40,558 bases of DNA from Ignavibacteria bacterium. Its GTDB lineage: Bacteria > Bacteroidota > Ignavibacteria > Ignavibacteriales > Ignavibacteriaceae. Position numbers and translations under genes: made by a program. The notes under the pieces are model-generated. The model ran no database searches, was not told the DNA's origin, and was given only the letters and a program-made list of their open reading frames with translations. The DNA is taken from the NCBI GenBank assembly GCA_030684555.1, contig JAUXVN010000122.1, positions 1-40,558 of the forward strand. Reading direction: 5' to 3'. Below are positions 1-9,423 of the stretch, piece after piece; the stretch's first letter is position 1, and every line of letters starts with the position of its first letter.

Positions 1-194
1 ATTCTCATTTTAAAGAAGATTTTTATTGTTTTTAATAATTCACCCGATTGGTGATTTCGTTTTTTTCACGAATTCCCCTTTCTATCATATTAGAAACAAC
101 ATTAATGCCATCTTCTTTTCTTCTATATCGGATTTGAGAAAATTGAAGCAGGTTAGTTTATATTTAATCTTCACTTTTTTAGGAATAATAACCA

Positions 195-551
195 ATGAAA
201 AATTCAGAGATTAAACTTTATATCCAACTCGATGAACAAAACATACCTGGAAAAATAGAATGGGAAGCTGCTGATTCAAACGAACCTGGCATTAAAGAGT
301 GTAAATCGATGCTGTTATCAATATGGGATAAAAAAGATAATGTTACACTCGGTATCGATCTTTGGACAAAGGAGATGTTTGTGGATGATATGAATAAACA
401 TTTTTATCAAACCTTTCTGAAAATGGCTGATACATATAATAGTGCAACAAACAATTTTGAAGTTGCAGAAAAAATAAGAAATTTTGCAGAAGAGTTTTCT
501 ATAAGTACATTGGATTCTAATAACAAAGGGATAAATAATGAAGTCAGTTAA
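195..551 (+). CDS. gldC: GldC-like gliding motility protein
   Basis: The 118-residue protein has no signal peptide and carries the features I associate with GldC: an N-terminal stretch SEIKLYIQLDEQNIPGKI, then MLLSIWD, then LGIDLWTKEMFVDDM, and a helical C-terminal half. The length is close to that of Flavobacterium GldC (about 110 residues). In Flavobacterium, GldC is a cytoplasmic protein that assists gliding motility; its biochemical role is unclear. The start is the ATG at 195, which begins directly at the conserved region. The gene overlaps the next one by 14 bases, so the two are very likely co-transcribed. Gliding is not implied, since GldC homologues occur in non-gliding relatives. 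Family assignment is by motif recall. Confidence 0.82.
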   Translation: MKNSEIKLYIQLDEQNIPGKIEWEAADSNEPGIKECKSMLLSIWDKKDNVTLGIDLWTKEMFVDDMNKHFYQTFLKMADTYNSATNNFEVAEKIRNFAEEFSISTLDSNNKGINNEVS

Positions 552-1080
552 TATTTTGCTTTTAGTATTTATGTCTGCTTTTTGTCTGCTTGCCCAACAG
601 AAAGCGGTTCATTTCAAAAAATTACAGGAGTTTTTACCGGCAAAAGAAATTCAAGGTTGGCAGCGTTCAAAACCAACCGGTTCTACAAATACGATTGCAG
701 GGATGGCTACATCAGTGGCTACCGTTCAATATGAAGAGAAATCCGTTTCTGAGAATCAGTTAACTCCTCTCAAGAGTATGGAAATTTCGATAACTGATGT
801 TTCGTTTACCCCATTTGTTTTAATGGCGTTCAATATGCTGCAAGGTTATGAAAGTGAAACAGAAAACGGTTATGAAAAAGGTCTAACAATTAAAGAACGA
901 TTTAAAGGTAAAGTTGAAGTGAGAACTGAATCCGAGAATAAATCTGTCGATTTGCAGCTTGCAATTGGTGAGTGTTTTCTTTTAACTATCCATTTAGATG
1001 GATCGGATGATTTCACTTTTATTGAGAAGATTTTAGACGAGATGAATCTTTCAGCATTGAGTGAGTTAAAGAGTGAATAG
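538..1080 (+). CDS. Small secreted protein of unknown function
   Basis: The 180-residue protein begins with a clear Sec signal peptide (MKSVNILLLVFMSAFCLLAQQ), probably cleaved after residue 19 or 20 at LLA-QQ. There is no lipobox. The mature part is predicted to be mixed alpha/beta, with a KKLQEFLP segment near the N terminus, a low-complexity Thr/Ala/Ser stretch around residues 47-62, and an acidic C terminus. I do not recognise a named domain. It overlaps gldC by 14 bases and is followed at once by a strong terminator, so it is the last gene of a two-gene unit. That pairing hints at a periplasmic or envelope role but does not establish one. Confidence 0.7.
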   Translation: MKSVNILLLVFMSAFCLLAQQKAVHFKKLQEFLPAKEIQGWQRSKPTGSTNTIAGMATSVATVQYEEKSVSENQLTPLKSMEISITDVSFTPFVLMAFNMLQGYESETENGYEKGLTIKERFKGKVEVRTESENKSVDLQLAIGECFLLTIHLDGSDDFTFIEKILDEMNLSALSELKSE

Positions 1081-1113
1081 AAACGATTAGAAATTATCAG
1101 AATATGTATATAT

Positions 1114-1146
1114 AAAAAGCTCATCAAATGTTGATGAGCTTTTTTA
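1114..1146. terminator. Bidirectional intrinsic terminator
   Basis: Perfect hairpin with arms AAAGCTCATCAA (1116-1127) and TTGATGAGCTTT (1131-1142), a three-base loop, and A and T tracts on both flanks. It lies between the gldC unit (plus strand) and the minus-strand gene ending at 1197, so it can serve both converging transcripts. Confidence 0.85.
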
Positions 1147-1196
1147 ATTTAATTAAAGTCAAATACGATTTATAATCACCATATTAATTCATTTCA

Positions 1197-3197
1197 TTAA
1201 AAAATAAAATCAAACTGAAGATTAATTTTATTGTCAACATTACCTTCAATTTCAGAATTGCCGGAGCTTATTGTTAACTTCCTTGGTTTATAGGTTTCTG
1301 AATATTTAATTCCGAATTTAAGATTTTTCATTACTGAATAGTTAAAAATAAAATACCATCTAACTCCCTCTTCATATAAAGCCACATTTGACATGATCCC
1401 CGGTAAGTCATTTTCATATTCATAAACTGCTGAATTAAATGAATCAGTTTTAAAAAATATAATTCGTGCCGTTAAGTTAATTTTCGAAGTTGCCGTCCAC
1501 CTCATATCTTGAAAAAACAACCAACCTCTCTCATTACTATAATTACTTTCAATGTTATAAAAAACAAAATCCGCACGCGAACGTAATCTAATTTTATTCG
1601 AGGGTTTAACTATCATCTCTGATCGAAAATTCTGTCGTAATTTGTGCTTTATAATTTTGGTTGGATCACTGGAAATCATAATTTCCTTTATTTCTCTCTT
1701 ATAACGCAAATTAACTTCTATCAAACGGGAGAGTGATTCTTTATAATCTATCAATATTTCATTTCCCTTTGATGGGAAATTGTTATCGGAAGTCGCAGTG
1801 GGAAACCGGAATTGATCATAGTAAAAATTAAAAACTCCAATGGGTGAGCGATATCTAAATCCGGTGTATATCCCAAATTCATTTTGTGTTCTACTTCCCT
1901 GTTCGGCAAAACCTGTTCCATGTTGGGAATAGAAATTTCTTGGATAATTTCGGAGCGAAGTTACAAGAATAAAATTATTTGTTAATTTTATTTGAAAATT
2001 ATTTATCGAAGCAACAGAAATTCCATTATAAGAAAATTCACCATTCAAATAGAAATTACCTTTATAATAATTATATGACATCGCACTATATTCAAATGAA
2101 TTTCCAACAGCATCATACTGCGATGAACGCTCAGCTAAATCAGCATTTAACTTATTTCTCATATACATCACATTAAGTTCCAAATTCTGAAATAGTTTAT
2201 AATCCAACCTTGTTCCAAAAATAGTTTCGCGTCCTTTATTTTTTCTATTTAATTCGGTATCCGTTCTGTGGTATCCATCAAGTGGTCTTGAAAGAATTGT
2301 ATTTGTCGTTGAATCAATATTTGCATCAAAGCTATTATTTGAATAATAAATAGTAAATCTTAAATCGGAATATTTCAGAACTACAGCCGTTCCCCGTTTA
2401 AATCTATTTTCATCTGTGCTTTTGTAAACTCTAATATTTTTCTCTTTTCTAAATAAAGGAGAAACAACTTCAGCTCCTTTTGAGAAACCATAAGGCGACC
2501 ACATTGTTAGTCCTTGTCCAAATTCAACTAAATACTCACCTACAATAATTTTTTCAATAATGTTATTGGGAGTATATTCAATATAAAAGTTAGAGAAATC
2601 GTTGAATAATTTTTCTCCGGGATCTTTTTCAATTAAAAAACCTGTAAAAATAATTCTGTCATATCTCAATCCGAAGCGTTGATATGATTTTAACTTCGAA
2701 CCATAATATTTATTTTCTCTAAATCCTTTTCTATCCTGAACATCTGATTGGAAACGACTTCTGTAGTCAATTTTTGTTAAATCAAGAACCTGATCAACCA
2801 AAGAAATCTCTTTTTGTAAATGAATTCCTTTCGTTACTCTAAAAAATGGAATAACTTTTTCAACTAGTTCTGTTGATAATCCTTGAACTAAACGGAGTTC
2901 ATAAGCGGAATAAAAATCACCGAATTTATTTCTGTGTTCGATTATAGCATTGGCTGAGGAAATATCAAAATAAGGAATCGATATTAGTTCATCGATTGTT
3001 GCAGTGTTTAATTCAATCGGATTTTTGAAATACTCTTCGAGATCATCTACGGCACTTGCATCTTCATTTTCATCTGTAAAATCTTCGAGAATATTTTCAA
3101 AAACTTCATCATCAACAATTAAGCTGTCCCTGGTTTGTGCAAATGAAATCTGAATTAATGAAATCGACATTATTAGAAATAAATATTTCATACACAT
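1197..3197 (-). CDS. Secreted helix-hairpin-helix protein with predicted outer-membrane barrel
   Basis: The 666-residue protein has a signal peptide (cleavage near residue 20, SFA-QT) and an acidic linker. Two tandem helix-hairpin-helix units of the ComEA type follow: residues about 60-92 with the signature IELNTATIDELISIPYF, and about 95-120 with AYELRLVQGL. The remaining roughly 540 residues alternate aromatic and polar residues in strand-like blocks and end in F-D-F-I-F, typical of an outer-membrane beta barrel. ComEA-type HhH units bind double-stranded DNA in competence systems; whether these do is inference. The start may be ATG 3197 or ATG 3191 (MKYLF...). The start directly abuts the stop of the PorV-like gene at 3198, so both are in one operon. 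Confidence 0.72.
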   Translation of the reverse strand: MCMKYLFLIMSISLIQISFAQTRDSLIVDDEVFENILEDFTDENEDASAVDDLEEYFKNPIELNTATIDELISIPYFDISSANAIIEHRNKFGDFYSAYELRLVQGLSTELVEKVIPFFRVTKGIHLQKEISLVDQVLDLTKIDYRSRFQSDVQDRKGFRENKYYGSKLKSYQRFGLRYDRIIFTGFLIEKDPGEKLFNDFSNFYIEYTPNNIIEKIIVGEYLVEFGQGLTMWSPYGFSKGAEVVSPLFRKEKNIRVYKSTDENRFKRGTAVVLKYSDLRFTIYYSNNSFDANIDSTTNTILSRPLDGYHRTDTELNRKNKGRETIFGTRLDYKLFQNLELNVMYMRNKLNADLAERSSQYDAVGNSFEYSAMSYNYYKGNFYLNGEFSYNGISVASINNFQIKLTNNFILVTSLRNYPRNFYSQHGTGFAEQGSRTQNEFGIYTGFRYRSPIGVFNFYYDQFRFPTATSDNNFPSKGNEILIDYKESLSRLIEVNLRYKREIKEIMISSDPTKIIKHKLRQNFRSEMIVKPSNKIRLRSRADFVFYNIESNYSNERGWLFFQDMRWTATSKINLTARIIFFKTDSFNSAVYEYENDLPGIMSNVALYEEGVRWYFIFNYSVMKNLKFGIKYSETYKPRKLTISSGNSEIEGNVDNKINLQFDFIF

Positions 3198-4016
3198 CTA
3201 CAAACTATTCAAAGAAATGATGAGACCAAATTGATGTGTAAATCCCAACTCTTGATGATTAGTAACAGCATAATCAAATTGAAAAAGAGAATAATGAATT
3301 CCAACTCCACCACTATACATTGAAGGTTCTGTCGTGATACCGGATCTAATCGAAATATATTCCATAATACGATAGTCAATTCCGGCTTTAAAAGATGCGT
3401 TATAAGTCAGCTCTTTCTCTAACGCTAAATTAAGAGCAATATCATCAATTATATCATAACTGAATCCGGTTTGAAACGTAACCGGAATCTGATCATTCTC
3501 TTCGCCCCAGGTAGCCCGATTTAAATTAGTTGCAGAAAAGCCCCATCTAAGTTTTTCAGTCAAATAAACTAAAGCGCCAGCATTTAGATAGAATGCATTG
3601 TCACTCCCATATTTATCAATTGATACAGAATGGTAATTTATTCCGATTCCGAAATAATACTTACCCAGATAATTATAGGAATAGGTCACTAATAATTTGT
3701 TTTCTCTATACAATTCAAATCCGTAAGTTGTAATACCTAATCCTATTGAACCAAATTGAAATGGTTCGATGTAAGCCAATGATCCATTTGCAAGTTCATT
3801 TATTCCGAAGGGTGCAGGTGAGTAATAAATTCCCGCTTCTCTCCGGGTTAAATGGGAAGAAGCAGCAGGATTTGAGAATATTGAGAATACATCTTTTGCG
3901 TATGCAACATCTGAATTAGCAATTCCAATTTGCATAGTGCCGGGTGAATATTGAGCAAAAGCTAACTCAACAAATAAAAAGTGTATTAGTATTATATAGA
4001 CGATGCGATTTTTCAA
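3198..4016 (-). CDS. PorV/PorQ-like outer-membrane beta-barrel protein
   Basis: 272 residues with a signal peptide (residues 1-21, ending LAFA-Q). The mature start resembles PorV/PorQ-type barrels: a short N-terminal strand, then GIANSDVAYAKDVFSIFSNPAA, the 'NPAA' motif typical of FadL-like PorV/PorQ proteins. Repeated GxGI-type strands follow, down to a C-terminal strand with Leu as the final residue. PorV shuttles T9SS cargo to the attachment complex and PorQ belongs to the same barrel family. This protein is shorter than PorV (about 390 residues), so PorQ-like or generic 'PorV/PorQ family' is the safer label. It is first in an operon with the HhH barrel protein and is transcribed divergently from porD, with 80 bp between. 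Confidence 0.7.
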   Translation of the reverse strand: MKNRIVYIILIHFLFVELAFAQYSPGTMQIGIANSDVAYAKDVFSIFSNPAASSHLTRREAGIYYSPAPFGINELANGSLAYIEPFQFGSIGLGITTYGFELYRENKLLVTYSYNYLGKYYFGIGINYHSVSIDKYGSDNAFYLNAGALVYLTEKLRWGFSATNLNRATWGEENDQIPVTFQTGFSYDIIDDIALNLALEKELTYNASFKAGIDYRIMEYISIRSGITTEPSMYSGGVGIHYSLFQFDYAVTNHQELGFTHQFGLIISLNSL

Positions 4017-4096
4017 ATCATTTATCCAGTTGAATGAATTATAACAATTTCCGATATTAACATAAATAAAATTTACAATAAATCATGGTGTTAAAA

Positions 4097-4978
4097 ATGA
4101 AAAATTTATTAATCATTTTCTTACTTCTTTCAAAAGTAATTTTTTCACAAGAATTACAGGCAACCGTTACTGTAAATTTTGAACAACTTCCTTCAATTAA
4201 CAAAGAAAATCTCTCATCATTTCAAAATACAATTGAAGATTATCTAAATCTTACTCGATTCACCAATGAAACCTGGCAGAATGACAAGATTAAGTGTACT
4301 TTCAATATTTTCTTTTTATCATCACAGGATGACCGTACTTACACAGCACAAGTCTTTATCGGAAGTCAACGACCCATTTATAAATCTTTGCAAAATACCC
4401 AGCTAATTAGTATACTCGACAATTCGTGGAGTTTTCAGTATGAAAAGAATCAAGCTCTATATTTTAATCCGACACTTTTTTCTTCTTTAGAAAGCATCCT
4501 TGATTATTATGCTTTTCTTATTATTGGAATGGATAATGATTCATGGGAAAAAATGAGTGGTACGCCAATATTTACTAAAGCTATGTTTATTGTAAATAAC
4601 AGTGTTGGTGGAAAATTTACTAAAGGATGGGAAAAAGGGAGCGGCAGCTTTAACAGAGGAGATTTGATGGAGGATATTTTAAATGAAAAATACCGCCCAT
4701 TTAGAGAAGCAATTGCTGATTATCATTACGGTTTGGATTTTATAGCTATAAATAAAAAAGTTGGTCAAGAAAAAATGGTAAGTTTAATAAAAACATTAGA
4801 TCAAATAAAATCTAAAATTGATGTAAGAAGTATTTTTGTAAAAAGTTTTTTTGATGCTAAACACGGTGAAATAATTAATCATCTTGCTGATTATGAAGAT
4901 TTAACTATCTTTCGAAAATTAAAAGTAATTGATCCTCCGCATTTATCAAAATATGACGAAGTTCTTAACAAAAAATAG
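4097..4978 (+). CDS. porD: PorD-like T9SS accessory protein (DUF4835)
   Basis: The protein matches the DUF4835/PorD family, required for type IX secretion in Porphyromonas. It has a signal peptide (MKNLLIIFLLLSKVIFSQ), then ELQATVTVNFEQL, a beta-rich N-terminal half with GSQRPIY (about residue 85), and LESILDYYAFLIIGMDNDSW, characteristic of the family. The C-terminal half is helical and ends in the usual segment on progress of the reaction or assembly (MVSLIKTLDQIKSK...VDPPHLSKYDEVL-like). I start it at ATG 4097, giving 293 residues with a compact signal peptide, instead of the in-frame ATG at 4085, which adds MVLK. In Bacteroidetes porD often lies beside coaBC and recN; here it stands alone beside a PorV-like barrel. 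Confidence 0.8.
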   Translation: MKNLLIIFLLLSKVIFSQELQATVTVNFEQLPSINKENLSSFQNTIEDYLNLTRFTNETWQNDKIKCTFNIFFLSSQDDRTYTAQVFIGSQRPIYKSLQNTQLISILDNSWSFQYEKNQALYFNPTLFSSLESILDYYAFLIIGMDNDSWEKMSGTPIFTKAMFIVNNSVGGKFTKGWEKGSGSFNRGDLMEDILNEKYRPFREAIADYHYGLDFIAINKKVGQEKMVSLIKTLDQIKSKIDVRSIFVKSFFDAKHGEIINHLADYEDLTIFRKLKVIDPPHLSKYDEVLNKK

Positions 4979-4996
4979 TTCAACTTGAGTATGCGA

Positions 4997-6964
4997 TTAT
5001 TCAAGAACAATGCTTAAGATTAAATCATTTTGCTCTAAGTTGCTTACAATAGTAATACCTTCAACGACTTCGGCAAATATTGTATACCTTCCATTAAGAT
5101 GTGGGTGTTCTGCCTGCATGATAAAGAACTGAGAACCCTCTGTATCTTTTCCTGCACTCGCCATTCCAACTATACCCTCGTTATAATTTAATGGTGAGAA
5201 TTCTGATATTATATCGTACCCCGGACCTCCCCATCCAGTTTTCGAAGGATCACCACCCTGGATTACAAAACCCGGAACTACTCTATGCCACAAATTATTG
5301 GTAAATGTATTTAATACCGCTAAGTAAATAAAACTCCCGGTAGAAATAGGTGCGATCTCAGGTTTGAATTTTATTTTTATATCACCCTTCTCTGTTTTAA
5401 TAGTTGCATATTTATATTTAAATGCATTATTGAAAATTGTACAGAAATAATCATCATTCTTAAAATTATTATTTATTGAAACATCTTGATTGAATTTCTT
5501 ACGAAGTGCATAGATATTGGATGAAGCTAATAAATCACCACATTCGGCAGCAAAATTTGTCGATATTTTAACAGCAAGTTCATGGAGAGATATTACCGTT
5601 TCTGTAAAATCACAATCAAACATTCTATTATTAATAACTTTTAGGATTACTTCTTCCAAATCAGAAGAATACTTTTCTATGAATGAATTATCCAATCCCG
5701 CTGCAATTGTTCCACTAACTGCGGGAGACCCTTTTTCGATTTGTTCTAAAATAAACTTTGTGAGTTTTAAATCAGTTGATGATTCAGATACCGCCAATAA
5801 TGTTTGAATGATGTGAACTTTATCATTTTCATTTTTATACGGAAAAACCGCAATCAAAGAATCCGTTGAAATATTTAGCTTTTTATGATTGTCTCGAAGA
5901 AATGAATGAACAAATTCCGAAGCCAATTTATCTTTATATTTTATGTAATATTCTATTGCATCGAAAGGGAATAACTTGGTCAGCGTAATTACCAATTCAC
6001 CATAAACTTGATTTGAGATTTTATTACTTTGCAAAGTTTCGATTAATTTCCTACTTACGAATTCCATTAAAATCGAGTCCACAAAACTTATTTCACGTAA
6101 AGAGATAACAAATTGTCGTTGAACATTTTTATTGGAATCAAGCATCAATTTGAGATAATATTCTAATTGAGTGGTGTTCGTAAAATGGAAATAGACTCCC
6201 GATTTACTTATCTCATTTCTAATCAACCAATTTTCAGATTCTGTAAATCTTTTAAATAATTCAATCGAATTAGGAAAAAACTTTAGCTTTTTAAATATGC
6301 TTAGTGAATATTGTTCAAAGAATGTGGAATGTTCATCTGATTCTTCAATAAGTTTAATTAGGATTTCTAAGTGTGATGAATCTGCACTTGTCCTAAACAG
6401 TGCGAATACTGCATCTTCTTTTCTCTTATAATTATAAGAATTATTTGTTAATTCATTTGATAAAACTGAGGAAGTTTTGGGATGTTCTATTCCCCGAGTT
6501 TTAAAATAGTAAATTGCCGATGAGATCCCATCAAAGCCTTCTCCCGATAAACTAAAATATTTATCAATTAGATAACTGTAGATTAAAGAATCACCAGTTT
6601 TACCAATAGTTTCCAAACAACTTCGGCGAATGTCCTGGTCTGTTTCAATCAAAAATTTCTTTAATAAAAAGTCAGTAGAATTTTGGGAAGTACCCAATTG
6701 CCCGAGTGTAAAAGTTATAAACTTAAATTGATTTTTAAAATCTAACTCTTTGATAGAATTGATGAACGAAGTATCTTCTGAATGTGATATTGATAGAAGA
6801 GCTGCGTTTATTTTTTGTTTGTTGTCAGAAGTTAGGTAAGTATTAATAATTTGTTTGTTAAACTCACGTCTAAATGTTGTTTGTAAGAGTAAAGAGTCAT
6901 CAACTGTATACTGTGAGAAAGAAAATGTTGAGAAGAATAAAAAAATTAGAATAATTCGTTGCAA
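4997..6964 (-). CDS. Secreted HEAT-repeat protein fused to cyclophilin-type peptidyl-prolyl isomerase
   Basis: Two modules lie in one secreted polypeptide of 655 residues. Residues about 25-490 are helical HEAT-like repeats. The last about 145 residues are a cyclophilin domain with HRVVPGFVIQGGDP, GMASAGKDTEGSQFFI and a terminal HLNGRYTIFAEVVEG; Arg, Phe and Gln of the active site are visible. The Trp and His of human cyclophilin A in the last motif are His and Tyr here, as in some bacterial members. The open frame extends to a TTG at 6991, but that codon sits in the stem of the upstream gene's terminator. A TTG at 6964 preceded by GGAGAG (6968-6973) gives MQRIILIFLFFSTFSFSQ, an ideal signal peptide, so I use it. 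Likely role: periplasmic protein folding with a scaffold module. Confidence 0.82.
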   Translation of the reverse strand: MQRIILIFLFFSTFSFSQYTVDDSLLLQTTFRREFNKQIINTYLTSDNKQKINAALLSISHSEDTSFINSIKELDFKNQFKFITFTLGQLGTSQNSTDFLLKKFLIETDQDIRRSCLETIGKTGDSLIYSYLIDKYFSLSGEGFDGISSAIYYFKTRGIEHPKTSSVLSNELTNNSYNYKRKEDAVFALFRTSADSSHLEILIKLIEESDEHSTFFEQYSLSIFKKLKFFPNSIELFKRFTESENWLIRNEISKSGVYFHFTNTTQLEYYLKLMLDSNKNVQRQFVISLREISFVDSILMEFVSRKLIETLQSNKISNQVYGELVITLTKLFPFDAIEYYIKYKDKLASEFVHSFLRDNHKKLNISTDSLIAVFPYKNENDKVHIIQTLLAVSESSTDLKLTKFILEQIEKGSPAVSGTIAAGLDNSFIEKYSSDLEEVILKVINNRMFDCDFTETVISLHELAVKISTNFAAECGDLLASSNIYALRKKFNQDVSINNNFKNDDYFCTIFNNAFKYKYATIKTEKGDIKIKFKPEIAPISTGSFIYLAVLNTFTNNLWHRVVPGFVIQGGDPSKTGWGGPGYDIISEFSPLNYNEGIVGMASAGKDTEGSQFFIMQAEHPHLNGRYTIFAEVVEGITIVSNLEQNDLILSIVLE

Positions 6965-6973
6965 AAGCTCTCC

Positions 6974-7009
6974 ATAAAAAAATAAACCCAATCGTTAAAT
7001 CGGGTTTAT
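6974..7009 (-). terminator. Intrinsic terminator after the GNAT gene
   Basis: On the minus strand, ATAAACCC (7009-7002) pairs with GGGTTTAT (6989-6982), followed by a run of seven T residues. It ends the 7038-8159 transcript and overlaps the 5' extension of the next open frame. Confidence 0.75.
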
Positions 7010-7037
7010 ATCAATTTTAGAAATATTATCTCAAAGA

Positions 7038-8159
7038 TTAGATTTTAATTTCGTAAATACGATACTTCTTATAAACTTCACCATTCATTACATGCGCTCC
7101 CCGATTCATCATTTCATTATCTTCAAGAATCCAGCTTGCTTCGCCTAAGAAAATTCCAATATCAGCAGCGCGATTAACAATTTCCCAGTAAAATACAGCA
7201 TCTAATCCCTTTTTCTGATACTCAGGAATTATACCTAAGGTAATAACACGAGCCCACTTGATATTCTTTTTCTGAGTATAGAGTTTAAGGAAGCCAAATG
7301 GAAAGAGTTTTCCATTGAGTTGTTTAAAAATGTAATTATAATCAAGCATCGCTAAAGCAAATCCAACCAACTTGTTATCTACTTCTCCAAATAACACAAG
7401 TGAAGGTTCAACAAGTGGTTTTAAATCCTTAGCCATCGCATCAAGTTCAGCATCTGTCATTGGAACAAAACCCCAATTCGGTGCCCATGCCTTATTATAA
7501 ACATATTTAACTTTTTCAATTTCTTTATCAAAATTCTTCATATTGAGGGCGGAAATTTTTATTCCGGATCTTTTTTGGGCAATTTCAGCCACTCGTTTTA
7601 ATTTATCAGAACCAACCGTTTTATCTCTCTCAAGTTTATAAGCAAACAAATCTTTTGCTTTTGTAAATCCGTAGTTATCACAAAGTTTAAGATAGTACTC
7701 CGGATTAAAAGTCATAAGTAAACGGGGTTCATCATTAAAACCATCTATAAGCATTCCGTATTCATCATTTGAAGAAGGATTTGCAGGACCCAACATTGTT
7801 TCGAGTCCTTTATCCTTTAGCCAGCTCCTTGCAGTATCAAAAAGTTTATTTGCAACTTCTTGATCATCAATACATTCAAAAAAACCGAAGAAACCTGCTT
7901 GATCGTTATGATATTTATTATGAAGATCATTTTTAATTGCAGCAATTCTACCGGAAAGTTTTCCATTTTTATAAGCAAGGAAATAATCAGCTTCGGCATG
8001 TTGAAAGAAAGGATTTTTTTTCTTGTTAAGAATTTTCTTTCTGTCCATAATTAGGGGTGGAACCCAATAGGGATTGTCTTTATAAATCTCCCATTGGAAT
8101 TTTATGAACTTCATCAGTTCAGACGATGTTTCTACTTTTTTAACACTGATATTGTCCAT
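7038..8159 (-). CDS. GNAT-fold N-acyltransferase, candidate bacterial ceramide synthase
   Basis: 373 residues, soluble, without a signal peptide. It has the layout of large GNAT proteins found beside serine palmitoyltransferase genes: an N-terminal half with WEIYKDNPYWVPPL and GPANPSSNDEYGMLIDGF, and a C-terminal acetyltransferase fold with GFALAMLDYNYI, then WARVITLGIIPEYQKKGLD as the acetyl-CoA-binding-like loop (Q-x-x-G-x-D/A). Bacterial ceramide synthase (bCerS), shown in Caulobacter, belongs to this broad GNAT group and sits beside spt and cerR. The gene lies 58 bases after spt on the same strand and ends in its own terminator. Alternative: a general GNAT with a small-molecule substrate. 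Function is inferred from context. Confidence 0.62.
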   Translation of the reverse strand: MDNISVKKVETSSELMKFIKFQWEIYKDNPYWVPPLIMDRKKILNKKKNPFFQHAEADYFLAYKNGKLSGRIAAIKNDLHNKYHNDQAGFFGFFECIDDQEVANKLFDTARSWLKDKGLETMLGPANPSSNDEYGMLIDGFNDEPRLLMTFNPEYYLKLCDNYGFTKAKDLFAYKLERDKTVGSDKLKRVAEIAQKRSGIKISALNMKNFDKEIEKVKYVYNKAWAPNWGFVPMTDAELDAMAKDLKPLVEPSLVLFGEVDNKLVGFALAMLDYNYIFKQLNGKLFPFGFLKLYTQKKNIKWARVITLGIIPEYQKKGLDAVFYWEIVNRAADIGIFLGEASWILEDNEMMNRGAHVMNGEVYKKYRIYEIKI

Positions 8160-8227
8160 TGTAAATCCTATTCGACTTATGTTTATACAGGTTTCTCTTT
8201 TTAAACCAATTTTCTAATCGAAACGAA

Positions 8228-9418
8228 TTAAATTAATCCGAGTTTTTGACCGATTGATTTAAATGTATCAATAATAAAATCGAGATGTTCAATTTCGTGT
8301 GTAGACATATAACTTGTTCTCATCATTTGACGACCTTGTGGCACACCCGGTGAAATGAAAACATTAACGAATAAACCGGCATCATAAAGCATTCGCCACA
8401 TTTGGAAGGCTAATTCATCACTTCCAACAATAACCGGAACGATTGCTGTTCTTCCATCAACCACATTAAATCCTGCATTAACTAATGCAGTGCGAACATA
8501 ATTCGCATTTGAAATTAATTTGGTAACTCTTTCCGGTTCAACTTCGAGAATATCAAGTGCTGCAAGAGCTGCTGCAACCGAGGCTGGGGTCGGTGATGCA
8601 CTAAATATTAATGCAGGTGAATGATGTTTTAAATAATTGATTACTCTTTCAGATCCTGCTACATAACCACCGAGCGATGCAAATGTTTTTGAGAATGTTC
8701 CCATAGTCAAATCTATTTCTGATTCAAGATTAAATTCACTTGCAGTCCCTCTCCCCCCTTTCCCAATTACGCCAACCGAATGTGCATCATCAATTAGAAT
8801 ACGTGCTCCATATTTTTTAGCTGTCGAATTAAGATGAGGTAAATCCACTATTTCACCACCGGTAGAAAATACGCCATCGCTGACGACTAACTTTCCGGCT
8901 GACTGAGGAAGTTTTGAAATTACTCTTTCGAGGTCTTCCATGTCATTATGTTTATATCTTACAAAATCTGCTGTTGCACCTTTTGCAAGCAAATTGCCCG
9001 CTACAATACATGCGTGATTATCTTTATCCGAAACGACATAATCTCCACGATTAACCAAAGTTGGAATTATTCCTTGCGCTGATTGATATCCGGTACTGAA
9101 CAATAATACACTTTCAACATTGAAAAACTTTGCTAGGCGTGATTCAAGTTCAATATGTAAATCCAAAGTGCCGGTTAAATAACGTGAGCCTGAACAACCT
9201 GTTCCATATTTTTCAATGGCTTTAATTGCAGCTTCTTTGACTTTTGGATGTGACGTTAAACCGAGATAATTATTTGACCCCGCCATTACAATTTTTCTAC
9301 CTTCGATTTGCACTACCGGTCCCTCATTCGCTTCAATAGCTCTAAAATATGGGTAGAGACCTAACTTCTTAACATCATCGGCACGGGTAAATTCAAAACA
9401 TTTCGTAAATAGATCCAA
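8228..9418 (-). CDS. spt: Serine palmitoyltransferase (alpha-oxoamine synthase)
   Basis: A PLP enzyme of the alpha-oxoamine synthase family. Counting from the upstream frame start, GSNNYLGL is at 51-58, GTGCSGSR at 77-83, the pyridine-stacking His in DNHACI at 139, IDDAHSVG at 213-220 with Asp and His, and the PLP-lysine motif TMGTFSKTF with Lys248. The N-terminal YPYFR and the [23 protein letters not shown] stretch are nearer serine palmitoyltransferase than KBL or BioF. It makes 3-ketosphinganine from serine and a C16-type acyl thioester. I start it at TTG 9418 ([10 protein letters not shown]..., 396 residues), because GGAGG at 9428-9424 is five bases away; the upstream TTG at 9430 overlaps that site. 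The gene lies divergent from the reductase at 9523. Confidence 0.85.
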   Translation of the reverse strand: MDLFTKCFEFTRADDVKKLGLYPYFRAIEANEGPVVQIEGRKIVMAGSNNYLGLTSHPKVKEAAIKAIEKYGTGCSGSRYLTGTLDLHIELESRLAKFFNVESVLLFSTGYQSAQGIIPTLVNRGDYVVSDKDNHACIVAGNLLAKGATADFVRYKHNDMEDLERVISKLPQSAGKLVVSDGVFSTGGEIVDLPHLNSTAKKYGARILIDDAHSVGVIGKGGRGTASEFNLESEIDLTMGTFSKTFASLGGYVAGSERVINYLKHHSPALIFSASPTPASVAAALAALDILEVEPERVTKLISNANYVRTALVNAGFNVVDGRTAIVPVIVGSDELAFQMWRMLYDAGLFVNVFISPGVPQGRQMMRTSYMSTHEIEHLDFIIDTFKSIGQKLGLI

Positions 9419-9423
9419 AAGTT

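Noticed and set aside
26-214. Plus-strand open frame before gldC
   Set aside because: Overlaps the gldC start in another frame, has AT-rich composition and no recognisable features.
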